A stretch of DNA of 44,610 nt. Origin: Acidobacteriota bacterium (GTDB lineage Bacteria; Acidobacteriota; Terriglobia; Terriglobales; Acidobacteriaceae). This document shows, in pieces, positions 25,370 through 34,527 of the stretch. A program made the position numbers and the translations under genes. The stretch is from the NCBI GenBank assembly GCA_021803035.1, contig JAJZME010000001.1, positions 1 through 44,610 of the forward strand, in the 5' to 3' direction. Every line of letters starts with the position of its first letter. The stretch's first letter is position 1. Below the pieces are notes generated by a model. It was not told the DNA's origin. It saw only the letters and a list, made by a program, of their open reading frames with translations, and made no database searches.

Positions 25370-28366
25370 ATGCACAGGGATAAACACGCTATTATTTCCG
25401 GCGTGACTACATCGTCATTGTTCCCCATCCTGACGGGCCAGCCTCCACTGGAACACGAAAGCTTTAGTGCCCACCGCGAACTGGAGCAGCGGTTGAAGGC
25501 CGTGCTGCGTGGGGAGGTGTGCTTCGACATGGGTTCGCGCGCGCTATATGCCGCGGACGCCTCGAACTACCGCCAACTTCCCGTGGGCGTGATTTTGCCG
25601 CGCGATGCGGCCGACGTGGAGGCGGCGCTGGAGGCCTGCCGGGCGACGGGAGCGGCCGTGCTGGCGCGCGGCGCAGGAACCAGCCTTGCCGGCCAGTGCG
25701 CCAACGTAGCGGTGGTCTTCGACTACTCGCGTTATATGAACGCGATTGAGTCCATCGATCCGGAGGCCAGGCTGGCACGGGTGCAACCGGGCGTTGTGCT
25801 GGACCGGCTGCGTGAGGCCGCCGAGGCTTTTCACCTTACCTATGGACCCGATCCGGCCACGCACAGCCGCTGCACGCTGGGCGGGATGATGGGCAACAAC
25901 AGTTGCGGCGTGCACGGGCTGATGGCGGGCAAAGTGGTGGACAACGTGGAGTCGATGGACATCGTACTCTACGACGGCACGCGCATGACGGTGGGCCCGA
26001 CCAGCCCGGAGCAGCTTGAAGCGCTGATCCGCGGCGGCGGGCGCGTGGGGGGAATTTACGCCGGACTCAAGCGGCTGCGCGAGCGCTATGCGGGGCTGAT
26101 CCGCGAAAAGTTTCCGCGCATTCCGCGGCGCGTTTCGGGCTACAACCTGGACGAGTTGCTGGACGAGAGCAGTTTTAACGTGGCACGGGCGCTGGTGGGC
26201 TCCGAGGGCACTTGCGTAAATATCGTATCTGCCACGCTGAACCTGATCGCCAGCCCGCCGCACCGGGTGCTGGTGGTGCTGGCGTTTCCTGATGCTTTTC
26301 AGGCCGCGGACGCCGTGATGCAGACGCTGGAGCACGGCCCCATCGGGCTGGAGGGCTTCGACGGGATGCTGGTCGACTTCATGCGCAAGAAGAAGCTGAG
26401 ACTGGAGGACGTGGCGCTGCTACCGCCGGGCGGAGGCTTTCTGCTGGTGGAAATGGGGGCCTGGGATGCGGCCGAGGCGCAGGCCAAGGCGGAAAAGCTG
26501 GCGCAGGAAGCGCCGTCGTGGCCGGGCACGCCGACTGCGCATGTCTATTCTTCGGCCGACGCGGCGCGCATCTGGCATGTCCGGGAGTCGGCGCTGGGCG
26601 TGAGCGTGTTTGTGCCCGGGGAACCGAACGGCTTTGAAGGCTGGGAAGATGCCGGCGTTCCTCCGGCAAAGCTTGGAGCGTATCTGCGCGAGCTGACCGC
26701 GCTGATGACCGAATTTGGCTACCGCAGCCCGATCTACGGTCATTACGGGCAGGGATGCGCGCACCTGCGGATCAACTTCGACCTGAAGACCGTGGAGGGG
26801 CGGCGCAAGTTCCGCGCGTTTATCGACCGGGCTGCCGACCTGGTGCTGCGATTCGGCGGGTCGATCTCCGGCGAGCATGGGGACGGGCAGGCGCGGGCGG
26901 CGCTGCTGCCGAAGATGTTTGGGCCGGAGCTGGTGGAGGCGTTCCGCGAGTTCAAGGCGCTGTGGGATCCGGATAATCGCATGAATCCTGGCAAGCTGGC
27001 GGACGCGGTGCGTGTGTACGACCCGATTGAGAATATTCGGGACCGTTTGGAGATCGAGGGCGAACCGGCTCCGGCAGAACCGGAAAAACACTTTGCATTT
27101 ACCGCCGATCACGGCTCGCTGGAAGCTGCCGCCGAGCGCTGCGTGGGGGTGGGTGCGTGCCGCAACACCAAGGGCGGCGTGATGTGCCCGAGCTACCGCG
27201 CCACGGGCGAAGAACAGCACTCGACACGCGGCCGGGCGCGCCTGCTGTGGGAGATGATGGCCGGAGCGCTGCGCGAGGAGGGATTCCAGAGCGAGGCGGT
27301 GCATGAGGCACTGTCGCTGTGTCTGAGCTGCAAGGCGTGCAAGTCGGAGTGCCCCGTCGAGGTGGATATGGCCACCTACAAGGCAGAGTTTCTGGCGCAG
27401 CACTACAAAGGGCGCCGGCACCCGCTGCAGCATTACGTTTTCGGCTATGCCGACCGGCTGGCGCGGTGGGGTTCGGTAGTCCCGGCGCTGACCAATGCGC
27501 TGCTGACGGCGCCATTGACCAGCTCGCTGGTGAAGCGCATGACAGGCGTGGCGCAGGAGCGGGAGCTGCCGCAACTGGCGGCGAAGAGCTATCAGAAAGG
27601 GAGAAGAGCAGCTTCGCAAGCGGGCAACGGCGGCGAGGGCTCTTCCCGGGTGGTGCTGTGGCCGGATACGTGGAACAACTACTATTACCCCCGGAGCCTG
27701 GCTGCGGCCGAGCTGGTGCTGAACGAGGCGGGCTTTGAGGTGGAAGTGCCGCAGGGGCACATCTGCTGCGGGCGGCCGCTTTACGATTTTGGGCTGCTGG
27801 ATGCGGCGCGGAGCTACCTGGCCCGGGTGCTGGAACAGATGGCGCCGCAGATCGAGGCGGGACGGCCGTTCATCTTCCTGGAGCCGAGCTGCGCCAGCGT
27901 CTTCAAGGACGAGCTTCTGCAGATATTTCCCGACGACTCGCGCGCGCGGCGGCTGAGCGGGCAGGTGTGGCTGCTGGCTGATTGGCTGTCCAGCAAGGCT
28001 CCGGGTGTATTTGCGGGCCGGCTGAATGGGGCACAGGTTCTGGTGCACGGCCACTGCCATCACAAGGCGGTTTTTGGCGGGACCAAGAGCGAGGTTGCCG
28101 TGCTGCGCGAGGCGGGCGCAGCGGTGGAGCCGATTCAGACCGGCTGCTGCGGCATGGCAGGGCCGTTTGGGTTTGAGGCGGACAAGTTCGAAGTCTCCAG
28201 GACCATTGCCAACGACGGGTTGCTTCCGGCCGTGGAATCGGCCGGGCCGATGACCATTGTTGTGGCCGACGGATTCAGTTGCCGCGAACAGATTGCGCAA
28301 CTGGGCAACCGCAGTGCGATGCACTTTGCCGAAGTGCTGGCGCGCACCTGCGGGTGCAATGGATGA
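25370..28366 (+). CDS. FAD-binding and Fe-S oxidoreductase (D-lactate/glycolate type)
   Basis: A 998-residue fusion enzyme. Residues about 60-260 are a FAD-binding PCMH domain (ARGAGTSLAGQ). Residues 260-530 are the C-terminal oxidase domain, with the SGEHGDGQ motif and DPDNRMNPGK. Two 4Fe-4S motifs follow near 590-660 (CVGVGAC...CP and CLSCKACKSECP). Two CCG half-domains then lie near 798 (ICCGRPLYDFG) and 925 (GCCGMAG). This is the DLD/GlcD plus GlcF-like arrangement seen in membrane-associated D-2-hydroxyacid dehydrogenases that pass electrons to quinone. D-lactate or glycolate is a likely substrate but unproven. Start is uncertain: 25331 is also in frame; 25370 is preferred mainly because it follows the second CAGGTTAAC repeat. 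Confidence 0.88.
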   Translation: MHRDKHAIISGVTTSSLFPILTGQPPLEHESFSAHRELEQRLKAVLRGEVCFDMGSRALYAADASNYRQLPVGVILPRDAADVEAALEACRATGAAVLARGAGTSLAGQCANVAVVFDYSRYMNAIESIDPEARLARVQPGVVLDRLREAAEAFHLTYGPDPATHSRCTLGGMMGNNSCGVHGLMAGKVVDNVESMDIVLYDGTRMTVGPTSPEQLEALIRGGGRVGGIYAGLKRLRERYAGLIREKFPRIPRRVSGYNLDELLDESSFNVARALVGSEGTCVNIVSATLNLIASPPHRVLVVLAFPDAFQAADAVMQTLEHGPIGLEGFDGMLVDFMRKKKLRLEDVALLPPGGGFLLVEMGAWDAAEAQAKAEKLAQEAPSWPGTPTAHVYSSADAARIWHVRESALGVSVFVPGEPNGFEGWEDAGVPPAKLGAYLRELTALMTEFGYRSPIYGHYGQGCAHLRINFDLKTVEGRRKFRAFIDRAADLVLRFGGSISGEHGDGQARAALLPKMFGPELVEAFREFKALWDPDNRMNPGKLADAVRVYDPIENIRDRLEIEGEPAPAEPEKHFAFTADHGSLEAAAERCVGVGACRNTKGGVMCPSYRATGEEQHSTRGRARLLWEMMAGALREEGFQSEAVHEALSLCLSCKACKSECPVEVDMATYKAEFLAQHYKGRRHPLQHYVFGYADRLARWGSVVPALTNALLTAPLTSSLVKRMTGVAQERELPQLAAKSYQKGRRAASQAGNGGEGSSRVVLWPDTWNNYYYPRSLAAAELVLNEAGFEVEVPQGHICCGRPLYDFGLLDAARSYLARVLEQMAPQIEAGRPFIFLEPSCASVFKDELLQIFPDDSRARRLSGQVWLLADWLSSKAPGVFAGRLNGAQVLVHGHCHHKAVFGGTKSEVAVLREAGAAVEPIQTGCCGMAGPFGFEADKFEVSRTIANDGLLPAVESAGPMTIVVADGFSCREQIAQLGNRSAMHFAEVLARTCGCNG

Positions 28367-28625
28367 TCCCCGAGTCCGCAAATCGGCGATTGCGTGTGGT
28401 TTGAAAGCGGCATTTTGAGCGACAATGGAGAAGCGCGGGAACAGCGTAGCGGCAGTTTCCGGCTTCTTCCTCGCGCCGAATGAGGCGGGATTGGCTCCGG
28501 GCCCGTTCCAAGTGAGATATGTGCCGGGGCGAATCATATGTTGTTGAAAACGGTTGATTTGCGGGCTACGGCAATTTTTGCTACGCTCAGGCATTCTTCA
28601 AGGGAAACGAGAGGAGAATTACATC

Positions 28626-29030
28626 ATGGCAGAAGAAACGAAATCATATGGAATGGCTTGGTTTCTGGCCGGATTGGGTGTCGGCGCCCTGGTGGGGATC
28701 CTGTATGCCCCCAAGAGCGGCCGTGAAACCCGGGACGACCTGTTGAGCGGAGCGCAGGACAGCAGGGAGTACCTGCGCAAGCGGACGCGGCAGGCTGCCG
28801 ATGAGGTCAGCGCCATGGTCGACAAGAGCAAGGAACGCATGAACGAGTACGTGGAACGCGGGCGCGAGGCCGTGGACCGCGGCAGAGCGCAGTGGGAGGA
28901 GTTTGTGGAGCGGGGCAAGACGTTTGTTTCCGATCAGACAAACCGGGTCTCCGCGGCAGTGGATGCCGGACGCGAGGCCTACCGGACGACGGTTGAACCC
29001 CCGCCACCGGGAGAGCCGAAGGGGATCTGA
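28626..29030 (+). CDS. YtxH domain protein
   Basis: A 134-residue protein with the YtxH signature: a short hydrophobic segment AWFLAGLGVGALVGILYAPKSGRETR (described by its key residues GxGxGxLxGxLxAPKxG) near residues 10-35, followed by a long charged amphipathic helix. The helix has heptad-like repeats (RKRTRQAADEVS; EYVERGREAVDRGR). YtxH proteins are single-pass membrane proteins often induced by stress; their biochemical role is unknown. GAGGAGAA precedes ATG 28626 by about seven bases. It is followed after 183 bp by a DUF948-like gene, a pairing also seen in Firmicutes and Acidobacteriota as far as I recall. Confidence 0.82.
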   Translation: MAEETKSYGMAWFLAGLGVGALVGILYAPKSGRETRDDLLSGAQDSREYLRKRTRQAADEVSAMVDKSKERMNEYVERGREAVDRGRAQWEEFVERGKTFVSDQTNRVSAAVDAGREAYRTTVEPPPPGEPKGI

Positions 29031-29213
29031 GCCGAGGCTCAGATCTGCCTGCCGGGAAGCCAGGAATTTTCCCTTCGATCTAATCCGCGCCCGGGACGCG
29101 AAAGGCGAGCGGTGTTCGCGCCCCGGGCCGCGTGCATAAATGCTTCCTGCGGCACGGCAAGGGCAGTGCGGGAAGGGAAGCGGGTTTTGCAGCCCGTTAT
29201 GTGAGAACGGTCC

Positions 29214-29735
29214 ATGTCAAGCTTCAATGTGCAACTCGTGCAGATTGTGGTCCTGGCGCTGGTCGCGCTGGCTGTGGTGCTGCAGGTGATTCTGGTGATC
29301 GCGATCTTCGTCAGCCTGGGCAAAGTCACCAAGGCGATCAAGGAAGAGATTGCGGACATGCGCGCTTCCATCATGCCGATTGTGTTCGATACGCGCGAGC
29401 TGATGACGAAGGTGACGCCGAAGATTGAAGCCACGGTGGAGGACCTGGCCGCGGTTGCGCACGGTCTGCGCACGCAGTCGCAGGATCTGGAATCGACGAG
29501 CACGGAGATTCTGGAGCGGCTGCGCCATCAGTCGGTTCGTTTGGACAGCATTCTGTCGGGCTTGCTCGATGCGCTTGACCGGGCCGGCGTTGCGGTGACC
29601 GACGCGGTGGGAAGGCCGATTCGCCAGATCTCGGGGATCCTGGCTTCGGTCAAGGCGGTGGTTGAGTCACTGCGCAGCGTGGGGTCTGCGCCGCGCCCGG
29701 AGCGCAGCGGCCGCGACGGGGATATGTTCGTTTAG
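29214..29735 (+). CDS. DUF948-like membrane protein
   Basis: A 173-residue protein with one N-terminal transmembrane helix (residues about 8-35) and a long helical region predicted as coiled coil (about 36-130, with regular hydrophobic spacing through VTPKIEATVEDLAAV). This matches the general form of DUF948 proteins, which are found next to YtxH genes. The tail is Pro/Arg/Gly-rich and ends in MFV. It is probably anchored in the inner membrane with the helix on one face; its function is unknown. No strong Shine-Dalgarno is visible (GAACGG). Confidence 0.65.
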   Translation: MSSFNVQLVQIVVLALVALAVVLQVILVIAIFVSLGKVTKAIKEEIADMRASIMPIVFDTRELMTKVTPKIEATVEDLAAVAHGLRTQSQDLESTSTEILERLRHQSVRLDSILSGLLDALDRAGVAVTDAVGRPIRQISGILASVKAVVESLRSVGSAPRPERSGRDGDMFV

Positions 29736-29846
29736 AAAAATTCAGGCGAATGGCCGCCGGGCGGAGCAAGATCTTCGCAGTAGCTGCGCAGGATGAGTGG
29801 GGCCCGCAGCAGAGCCGGCTTACTCCACCTTTTTGGGGGAATGAGT

Positions 29847-30461
29847 ATGCGCGTCTACGATCCCGCCGATCATGCATATTCCGACATGTACAAACTGATG
29901 ATCGGGATGATAGTTCCGCGGCCGATTGCCTTTGTTTCCACGGTGAATGAAGCCGGGGTGAGGAATCTTGCTCCCTTCAGCTACTTCACGGCGTGCAGCT
30001 CGAATCCGCCGGTGGTGTGTTTCTGCGCGGCGGTGCGGCGCGGTGCGGAGCCGCGGAAGGACACGTTGAAGAATATTGCCGCCACGGGCGAGTTTGTGGT
30101 GAATATTGTTTCGGAAGAGATCGCCTGGCAGATGAACACGAGTTCGGCTGAGGTGCCGCCGGAGGTGGACGAGTTTGAGATGGCGGGACTGACGCCGGTG
30201 GCCAGCGACCTGGTGAAACCTTGGCGGGTGGCCGAGAGCAAGGTGCAGATGGAGTGCCGGCTGCGGCAGATTCTCGCCATCAGCGACGAGCCGGGCGGCG
30301 GCAACCTGATACTGGGCGACGTGCTTCGCTTTCATGTTCTCGAAAGCGTGCTGATTGAGGACTACAAGATCGATCCGGACAAACTGAATGCCATTGGCCG
30401 CATGGGCGGACGGGCGTATGTGCGCACGCACGACCGATTTGAGATGCAGAGGCCGAGGTAG
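29847..30461 (+). CDS. Flavin reductase family protein (FMN-binding split barrel)
   Basis: A 204-residue protein of the flavin reductase-like family. GMIVPRPIAFVSTVNEAGVRNLAPFSYF (in short blocks: PRPIAFVST and NLAPFSYF) is the FMN-binding strand-turn of this family. NIVSEEIAWQMN and LILGDVLRFHV follow in the expected order. Members reduce free flavin with NAD(P)H or act as small flavoproteins; the partner is unknown here. ATG 29847 is preferred because GGGGGA lies six bases upstream; ATG 29841 is also possible. The convergent DUF302 gene begins 22 bp after the stop, with a hairpin between. Confidence 0.85.
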   Translation: MRVYDPADHAYSDMYKLMIGMIVPRPIAFVSTVNEAGVRNLAPFSYFTACSSNPPVVCFCAAVRRGAEPRKDTLKNIAATGEFVVNIVSEEIAWQMNTSSAEVPPEVDEFEMAGLTPVASDLVKPWRVAESKVQMECRLRQILAISDEPGGGNLILGDVLRFHVLESVLIEDYKIDPDKLNAIGRMGGRAYVRTHDRFEMQRPR

Positions 30462-30479
30462 CGCCGCGAAAAGCGGCGC
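30461..30479. terminator. Possible bidirectional terminator hairpin
   Basis: GCGCCGC pairs perfectly with GCGGCGC around GAAAA, between two convergent genes. Neither side has a T-tract of more than one base, so it may only stabilise mRNA ends or act with Rho. Confidence 0.35.
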
Positions 30480-30483
30480 GTGA

Positions 30484-30864
30484 CTAGGCGGCCTCGTTGA
30501 TCATGGCCAGGATTTCTTTTTCGATTACGGCGGCAAGCTGGTTCACGCCGGCAAGTTCGGTGGCGCGGAGCAGATCGGTGGGCTTGATGGTGGCAATGGT
30601 GCAGCCTTCGCCTTCGGCGTAGAGGGAGATGCGGCAGGGCAGAACTGTGGAGATCTTCATTTCCACGGTCAAGGCGGTGGAGGCGGCCTGGGGATTGCAG
30701 ACATCGAAGACCTTGCAGGGAATGCCGAACGCGACCTTTTTTGCCTGGAGCGTTTGCTGCAGATCGTGGACATGAAGGATGCCGAACTTGTGCCGTACGA
30801 CTGCTTCGCGCAGGCGCGCTTCGACTTCATCGAGAGAGAGAGATGAGTGCTTGCAATAAATCAT
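30484..30864 (-). CDS. DUF302 domain protein
   Basis: A 126-residue protein matching the DUF302 fold: SLDEVEARLREAVVRHKFGILHVHDL at the start (key residues ExxLREAVxxxxFGxLxxxDL), then KVFDVCNP and the strand VLPCRISLY with IATIKPTDLL. The fold resembles small ligand-binding or TBP-like domains, and its function is unknown. No signal peptide at ATG 30864, which follows AAGGAGG by four bases. A frame upstream to 30939 lacks a ribosome binding site. It is convergent with the flavin reductase. Confidence 0.85.
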   Translation of the reverse strand: MIYCKHSSLSLDEVEARLREAVVRHKFGILHVHDLQQTLQAKKVAFGIPCKVFDVCNPQAASTALTVEMKISTVLPCRISLYAEGEGCTIATIKPTDLLRATELAGVNQLAAVIEKEILAMINEAA

Positions 30865-31026
30865 AACGCCTCCTTGGGTTGCAACTGAGTGGAATGTGGA
30901 GGGCCCGGATTCCGGATGACGGATTCGAGATCGGCTCACTCAGCGCTGGCTGGCGGTGAGACGCTCGACAGCGGCTGAGGTCATGTCCCGGCGCACCGCT
31001 CTGCCTGACAAGAATTGTGCGGCCAG

Positions 31027-32673
31027 CTAAAGCACTTTGGAATCGATTCTTTCCTCCTGTAGGTCAGCCACGTTGCGGGTTGCCACCGTGCGGAGGTCCC
31101 TTACATCGTGCATGGAAATTGTATTGCCTGCGGCGGCTTTGGGGGCTTTTACAAAGAAAAAATCGGCGCCGTCGACATCGCCGAGCCAGAAAGCGGGGCG
31201 CGGATCGCGGTCGGCACAGGCGATTTCGACGTTGGTGAATTCGATGTTGTTGACGTGGCGCACGAAAAAGCCGCTGGCGGGGAGCGCGCCGAACATGCTG
31301 GGATCGGGGTAGGCCGAGGCATTTTCCGGCGGAACGCGGCCGGTGGACTCGATGCCGGCTTCGGCGCGGTGCTGGAAGTAGCAGTCGTTTACCTTGATGT
31401 CTGCAATGCTGTGGCCGGGAATGCCGGCGATGATGCCGCCTCCGCCGAACTCGGACGCCGAGTTGTAGCTGACGATGTTGCTGAGGATGACGCGCCGCAG
31501 TTGGCCCACTTTGGTTCCCTTGGGACCGCGGAGACGGCTGCCGAGGCGGAGCAGGATGGGCGTGTTGACGATGTCGCGCATGGTGATGCCGGTGAAGGTG
31601 ATCTCTTCCAGCAGCGCGCCATCCACGGTTTCCAGGGCGAAGCCCCATCCGCCCTCGAAGACGCAGTTGGTGATGGCGATGTTTTTGAATCCGCCGTTGG
31701 ACTCGGTGCCGCACTTGATGCGGCCGTTGCGGTGTACTTTGGTATTGGCAGGCCAGCGCTTCCAGGTGCCGTCGAGCATGGTGCCGGGGATGAAGGCGCC
31801 GGTCATAAAGCAGTTGGAGATGGTGAGGTTCTCCGTGGCGCGCGGATAGCCGAGGGCGAAGGAGCTTTTGGGCGAGATGCCGTCGTCGTAGGGCGAGTTG
31901 ACGCTGCAGTTGGTGATGCGCACGTTGTGGCAGCAGTCGATGTCGATGCCGTCGCGATTGGTGTCAATTTTGAGGTTGTCGATGGTGAGGTTGTCGACGC
32001 CGGTGGCGAGGATGCAGAAGTTGCCGCCCTTGAGCAGGGAAAGGTCGCGCAGGATGACGTTGCGGCAGTTTTTGAGGGCGATCATTTTGTTGGCGACGCC
32101 GGGAAGGCCCTGCCAGGTGAGCTCGTGCTCGTCGTAGGGCTGGGCGGTGTAGCCTTTGGGGCGGCCGACGCTGATGCCGCGGCCCCAGATGAGACCGGGG
32201 CCCATGATGGCGAAGTTTTCCAGGTTTTCGCCCCAGATCATGCTGTTGTGCCAGTGATTGTGGCCGTAGTCCTGATAGGCCTCCCAGGGCTGCGGAGGGC
32301 CAGCGGGATCGAAGCCGCCGGTGGTGGTGCCGTCGAGCGGGACGGGACCGGCTACGATGGTGGCGCCCTGTTCAAGATAGAAGATGGTGTTGCTCTTGAG
32401 ATGGATGGAGTAGCAGACGTAGGTTCCGGGCGGGACGCGGACCGTTCCTCCGCCATTCGCATGGGCGGTTTGGAGAGCTTTGTTGATAGCCGGCGTGTCG
32501 ATGGTCTTGCCGTCGCCGGTTGCGCCAAAGGCGCGGACATCGTAGATGCCCGATCCGGCGGACGGGACGGGAGCAGCCTGAGCCTGCGCTCCGGTGGCGA
32601 GAACCGAACCGGCGGCCGCGCCCGCGGCTCCGGACGCGGCAAGCTTGAGAAAATCCCGGCGAAATGCATCCAT
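31027..32673 (-). CDS. Tat-exported GH28-like glycoside hydrolase
   Basis: A 548-residue protein with a twin-arginine signal (RRDFLK at residues 5-10, cleavage near AQA). The mature part is a right-handed parallel beta-helix, beginning with YDVRAFGATGDGKTIDT and with many IxNxx rungs. NRDGID (239-244), DD at 263-264 and RIK (318-320) match three of the four polygalacturonase motifs. The usual GHG histidine motif is not seen between them, so activity may differ from classical polygalacturonase; a rhamnogalacturonan or other pectic substrate is possible. AAAGGAG precedes ATG by seven bases. It lies divergent from nadB, and no pectin-uptake genes are adjacent. Confidence 0.82.
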   Translation of the reverse strand: MDAFRRDFLKLAASGAAGAAAGSVLATGAQAQAAPVPSAGSGIYDVRAFGATGDGKTIDTPAINKALQTAHANGGGTVRVPPGTYVCYSIHLKSNTIFYLEQGATIVAGPVPLDGTTTGGFDPAGPPQPWEAYQDYGHNHWHNSMIWGENLENFAIMGPGLIWGRGISVGRPKGYTAQPYDEHELTWQGLPGVANKMIALKNCRNVILRDLSLLKGGNFCILATGVDNLTIDNLKIDTNRDGIDIDCCHNVRITNCSVNSPYDDGISPKSSFALGYPRATENLTISNCFMTGAFIPGTMLDGTWKRWPANTKVHRNGRIKCGTESNGGFKNIAITNCVFEGGWGFALETVDGALLEEITFTGITMRDIVNTPILLRLGSRLRGPKGTKVGQLRRVILSNIVSYNSASEFGGGGIIAGIPGHSIADIKVNDCYFQHRAEAGIESTGRVPPENASAYPDPSMFGALPASGFFVRHVNNIEFTNVEIACADRDPRPAFWLGDVDGADFFFVKAPKAAAGNTISMHDVRDLRTVATRNVADLQEERIDSKVL

Positions 32674-32845
32674 GATGCCGTTACTCCTTTGGTGGGTCTG
32701 CCTGTTGTGCGGTTTGAACGGCGCGTTCGATCACAAAGGATTTCAAGAAAAACATTGTTTCATGGTAGCGCGGGAAGTCGTGGCTCCGAGCCAGTGAATT
32801 CATGATTGCGGATGCCTGCGGTTTTTGGGAAAGCGCTGTTAGGCC

Positions 32846-32901
32846 GGTGCGGCTTCAAGCGTACCAAAGAAGGGAACCGCACCCGATGCGTGATGATAGC
32901 C
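32846..32901 (+). promoter_or_regulatory. Competing stem-loops at the nadB start
   Basis: GGTGCGG (32846-32852) pairs with CCGCACC (32877-32883), and CTTC/GAAG extends the stem inside. The alternative CGCA/TGCG (32878-32881 and 32887-32890) uses the same 3' arm, so the two structures exclude each other. A third, GGCT (32851-32854) with AGCC (32898-32901), would enclose the ATG at 32893. This looks like a regulatory leader; no known riboswitch consensus is recognised with certainty. Confidence 0.4.
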
Positions 32902-34527
32902 TCAAAGGTTATGGTGAAAGTGTCTGAGGCTGACTTTCTGGTGATGGGCGCGGGCGTTGCCGGCCTGCGCGCCGCGGTGGAGTTGGCTCGGCAAGGCGAC
33001 GTCCTGGTGGTCACCAAGGAGTCTCTGGGCGAATCGAACACGCACTACGCGCAGGGCGGAATCGCCGTGGCCATGGAGGGCGATGCAGACGTTGCGCTGC
33101 ACCTTGAAGACACCGTGAATGCCGGCGATGGGCTGGTTTACCGGCCGGCGGCCGAGGCGCTGGTTTGCGAAGGGCCGCAGCGCGTTGCCGAGCTGATCGA
33201 GTGGGGCGCGCATTTTGACCGGGAAGCGGGCGAGCTGGTACGCACCCGCGAAGGCGCGCATTCGCTGCCGCGCATTTTGCACGCCAACGGCGACGCTACG
33301 GGCGCGGAGATCAGCCGCTCACTGGCAGCGTTCGCGCGCGCACACAAGCGCATTGAATTTGCCGAGTGGACGATGGTGACGGGGCTGGTGACGGTGGACG
33401 GACGGGTGGTGGGCGCCGATCTGGCCGCGGCAGGGCACGATCGGGCGGCGCGGGAGCCTCATCGCGTGCGCCGCGTGGCCGCGCGCGCGGTGCTGATCGC
33501 GGCCGGCGGAGCGGGGCAAGTCTATTCGGACACCACGAATCCCGCCGTGGCTACGGGCGACGGGATTGCGCTTGCGGGCGAGGCCGGCGCGGAGCTGGCT
33601 GACATGGAGTTCTACCAGTTTCATCCCACGGCGTTTTCGCTGCCGGGGGCGCCGCGTTTTCTGATCTCGGAGGCGCTGCGCGGCGAAGGCGCCTGGCTGC
33701 GGAATCATCGCGGTGAGCGCTTCATGGAGCGTTATCATCCCAAGCTGGAGCTTGCGCCGCGCGACGTTGTGGCGCGCGCCATTGCCCGCGAGGGCATGGA
33801 CACGCAAGGCGGCGCGCTGCCGGTGTATCTGGATATGCGGCATGTCCGCGATGTTCATCCGCGGGAGCGATTCCCGGGCATCAGCGCGTTTCTGGAGCGG
33901 TACGGGCTGGACCTGAGCCGCGACATGATTCCGGTGAGACCGGCGGCGCATTACCTGATGGGCGGCATCCGGACAGACCTGGCAGGGCGCGCGAGCCTAG
34001 GCGGCCTTTATGCCGCAGGTGAAGCCGCGTGCACGGGCGTACACGGCGCCAACCGTCTGGCCTCCAATTCGCTGCTCGAAGGGCTGGTCTTCGGCGCACG
34101 CGCCGCGCAGGCCATGCTCAACGATGCGCTGTTGCCGGCGGCGGTGGATGCGCCCGCGGAGCCGCCGGAGGGATTATCGCGCAGCGAAGAGACGCTGGTG
34201 GGGGAGACGATTGCGCGGCTGCAAGCTGCAATGTGGGCCAACGCCGGCCTGCTGCGCGATGAGCAGGCGCTGCGCGTGGGACTGGCCACGCAGGCGGAGT
34301 GCGCCGGCGCACTGGAGGCGCTGAACGCGCAGCGAAAATGGAGCCGCCGTTTGGCCGAGGGTTTGAACATGAGCCGCGTGGCGCACGCCATTCTGCAAGC
34401 GGCACTGGCGCGTACCGAGAGCCGCGGCGCGCATTTCCGCAACGACTTTCCACACCGCGACGACGCGAACTTCCTGAAGCACTCAGTGCTGGACCGGGAC
34501 GGGCGAATCGTGTTCGAGGAGTGGTAG
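32893..34527 (+). CDS. nadB: L-aspartate oxidase
   Basis: NadB oxidises L-aspartate to iminoaspartate with FAD, the first step of de novo NAD synthesis; NadA then uses the product. The 544 residues match the family. The dinucleotide-binding motif is FLVMGAGVAGLRAA near residue 17-30. GESNTHYAQGGIAVAM and MEFYQFHPTAF follow, and HYLMGGIRTDLAGRASLGGLYAAGE marks the flavin and substrate pocket (key residues GGI and GLYAAGE). The start is ambiguous: ATG 32893, ATG 32911 and GTG 32914 are in frame, and the last stands five bases after AAAGG. Stem-loops lie directly upstream. nadA and nadC are not in the window. The succinate dehydrogenase flavoprotein subunit is a relative, but the neighbourhood and length favour NadB. 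Confidence 0.93.
   Translation: MIASKVMVKVSEADFLVMGAGVAGLRAAVELARQGDVLVVTKESLGESNTHYAQGGIAVAMEGDADVALHLEDTVNAGDGLVYRPAAEALVCEGPQRVAELIEWGAHFDREAGELVRTREGAHSLPRILHANGDATGAEISRSLAAFARAHKRIEFAEWTMVTGLVTVDGRVVGADLAAAGHDRAAREPHRVRRVAARAVLIAAGGAGQVYSDTTNPAVATGDGIALAGEAGAELADMEFYQFHPTAFSLPGAPRFLISEALRGEGAWLRNHRGERFMERYHPKLELAPRDVVARAIAREGMDTQGGALPVYLDMRHVRDVHPRERFPGISAFLERYGLDLSRDMIPVRPAAHYLMGGIRTDLAGRASLGGLYAAGEAACTGVHGANRLASNSLLEGLVFGARAAQAMLNDALLPAAVDAPAEPPEGLSRSEETLVGETIARLQAAMWANAGLLRDEQALRVGLATQAECAGALEALNAQRKWSRRLAEGLNMSRVAHAILQAALARTESRGAHFRNDFPHRDDANFLKHSVLDRDGRIVFEEW

Noticed and set aside
26420..28594. A 724-codon frame antisense to the FAD/Fe-S oxidoreductase
   Set aside because: His/Arg/Pro-rich shadow without recognisable motifs; the sense frame is a clear enzyme.
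31108..32805. A 565-codon frame antisense to the GH28-like gene
   Set aside because: Asp/Val/Gly-rich shadow; the Tat signal and beta-helix motifs are on the other strand.
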